Shown here in pieces: positions 6,389-6,450 of a DNA stretch of 6,450 bases. A program made the position numbers and the translations under genes. Each line of letters begins with the position of its first letter. Within the stretch, counting starts at the first letter, position 1. The stretch is from positions 1-6,450 of the forward strand of contig JASLGC010000226.1 of NCBI GenBank assembly GCA_030150335.1, in the 5' to 3' direction. Origin of the DNA: Flavobacterium sp. GTDB taxonomy: Bacteria; Bacteroidota; Bacteroidia; Flavobacteriales; Flavobacteriaceae. The notes beneath the pieces were generated by a model, which saw nothing but the letters and a program-made list of their open reading frames with translations, ran no database searches and was not told the origin of the DNA.

Positions 6389-6450
6389 ATGGCAAAGAAA
6401 CCTGGAATTCCAAAGGGTACAAGAGATTTTTCTCCTACAGAAGTGGCAAG
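6389..6450 (+). CDS. hisS: Histidyl-tRNA synthetase, N-terminal start (partial)
   Basis: Only the first 20 codons and two further bases are in the window: MAKKPGIPKGTRDFSPTEVA. The block PKGTRDFSP matches the class II synthetase HisS N-terminus (the conserved K/RGxxD motif, commonly PRGTRDxxP), and the MA-K-PxIPKGTRDFSP form is what I know from flavobacterial HisS. The enzyme charges tRNA-His with histidine in the cytoplasm. The gene runs off the right edge, so the catalytic motifs and length cannot be checked. It is divergent from the ABC permease gene. Confidence 0.9.
   Translation, partial: MAKKPGIPKGTRDFSPTEVA

Overview
The window is AT-rich chromosomal DNA that looks like a member of the Bacteroidota, most likely the Flavobacteriaceae (Flavobacterium/Myroides-like). 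The evidence is a GLPGLI-family exported protein, an outer-membrane beta-barrel protein with an N-terminal carboxypeptidase-regulatory-like domain, absence of Shine-Dalgarno sequences before the confident starts, and several copies of the Bacteroidota -7 promoter element TAnnTTTG. I cannot name the genus from sequence alone.

Left part (1-4057, + strand), the cell-envelope module. After a possible gene tail (1-57) and a consensus -7 element (75-82) comes an exported GLPGLI-family protein (232-1038). The 364 bases between it and the next gene are not empty. They hold a decayed fragment (about 1040-1357) that I read as the N-terminal part of a second, tandem GLPGLI gene, broken by stops and frameshifts. 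Next is a large outer-membrane beta-barrel protein (1403-4057) of the TonB-receptor-like, carboxypeptidase-regulatory-domain type. The two intact genes probably act together in the envelope, but neither family has an established substrate.

Middle and right part (4058-6450), housekeeping. A TruC-type tRNA pseudouridine synthase (4153-4851, +) has a promoter -7 element so close to its ATG that its mRNA may be nearly leaderless. It converges on a MacB/FtsX-type ABC transporter permease (4929-6170, -). The two genes share a compact intergenic region in which both stop codons lie in the same inverted-repeat sequence, TAGTTTTTT, around a short heptamer repeat; this may act as a bidirectional terminator. 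No ATP-binding partner for the permease lies in the window. The permease is divergent from the start of hisS (histidyl-tRNA synthetase, 6389 to the window end), with candidate promoters for both in the 218-base gap.

Most of the window is ordinary. The most rewarding part is the GLPGLI / beta-barrel pair with the broken GLPGLI paralogue between them. I saw no CRISPR array, tRNA, rRNA, insertion sequence or defence system.
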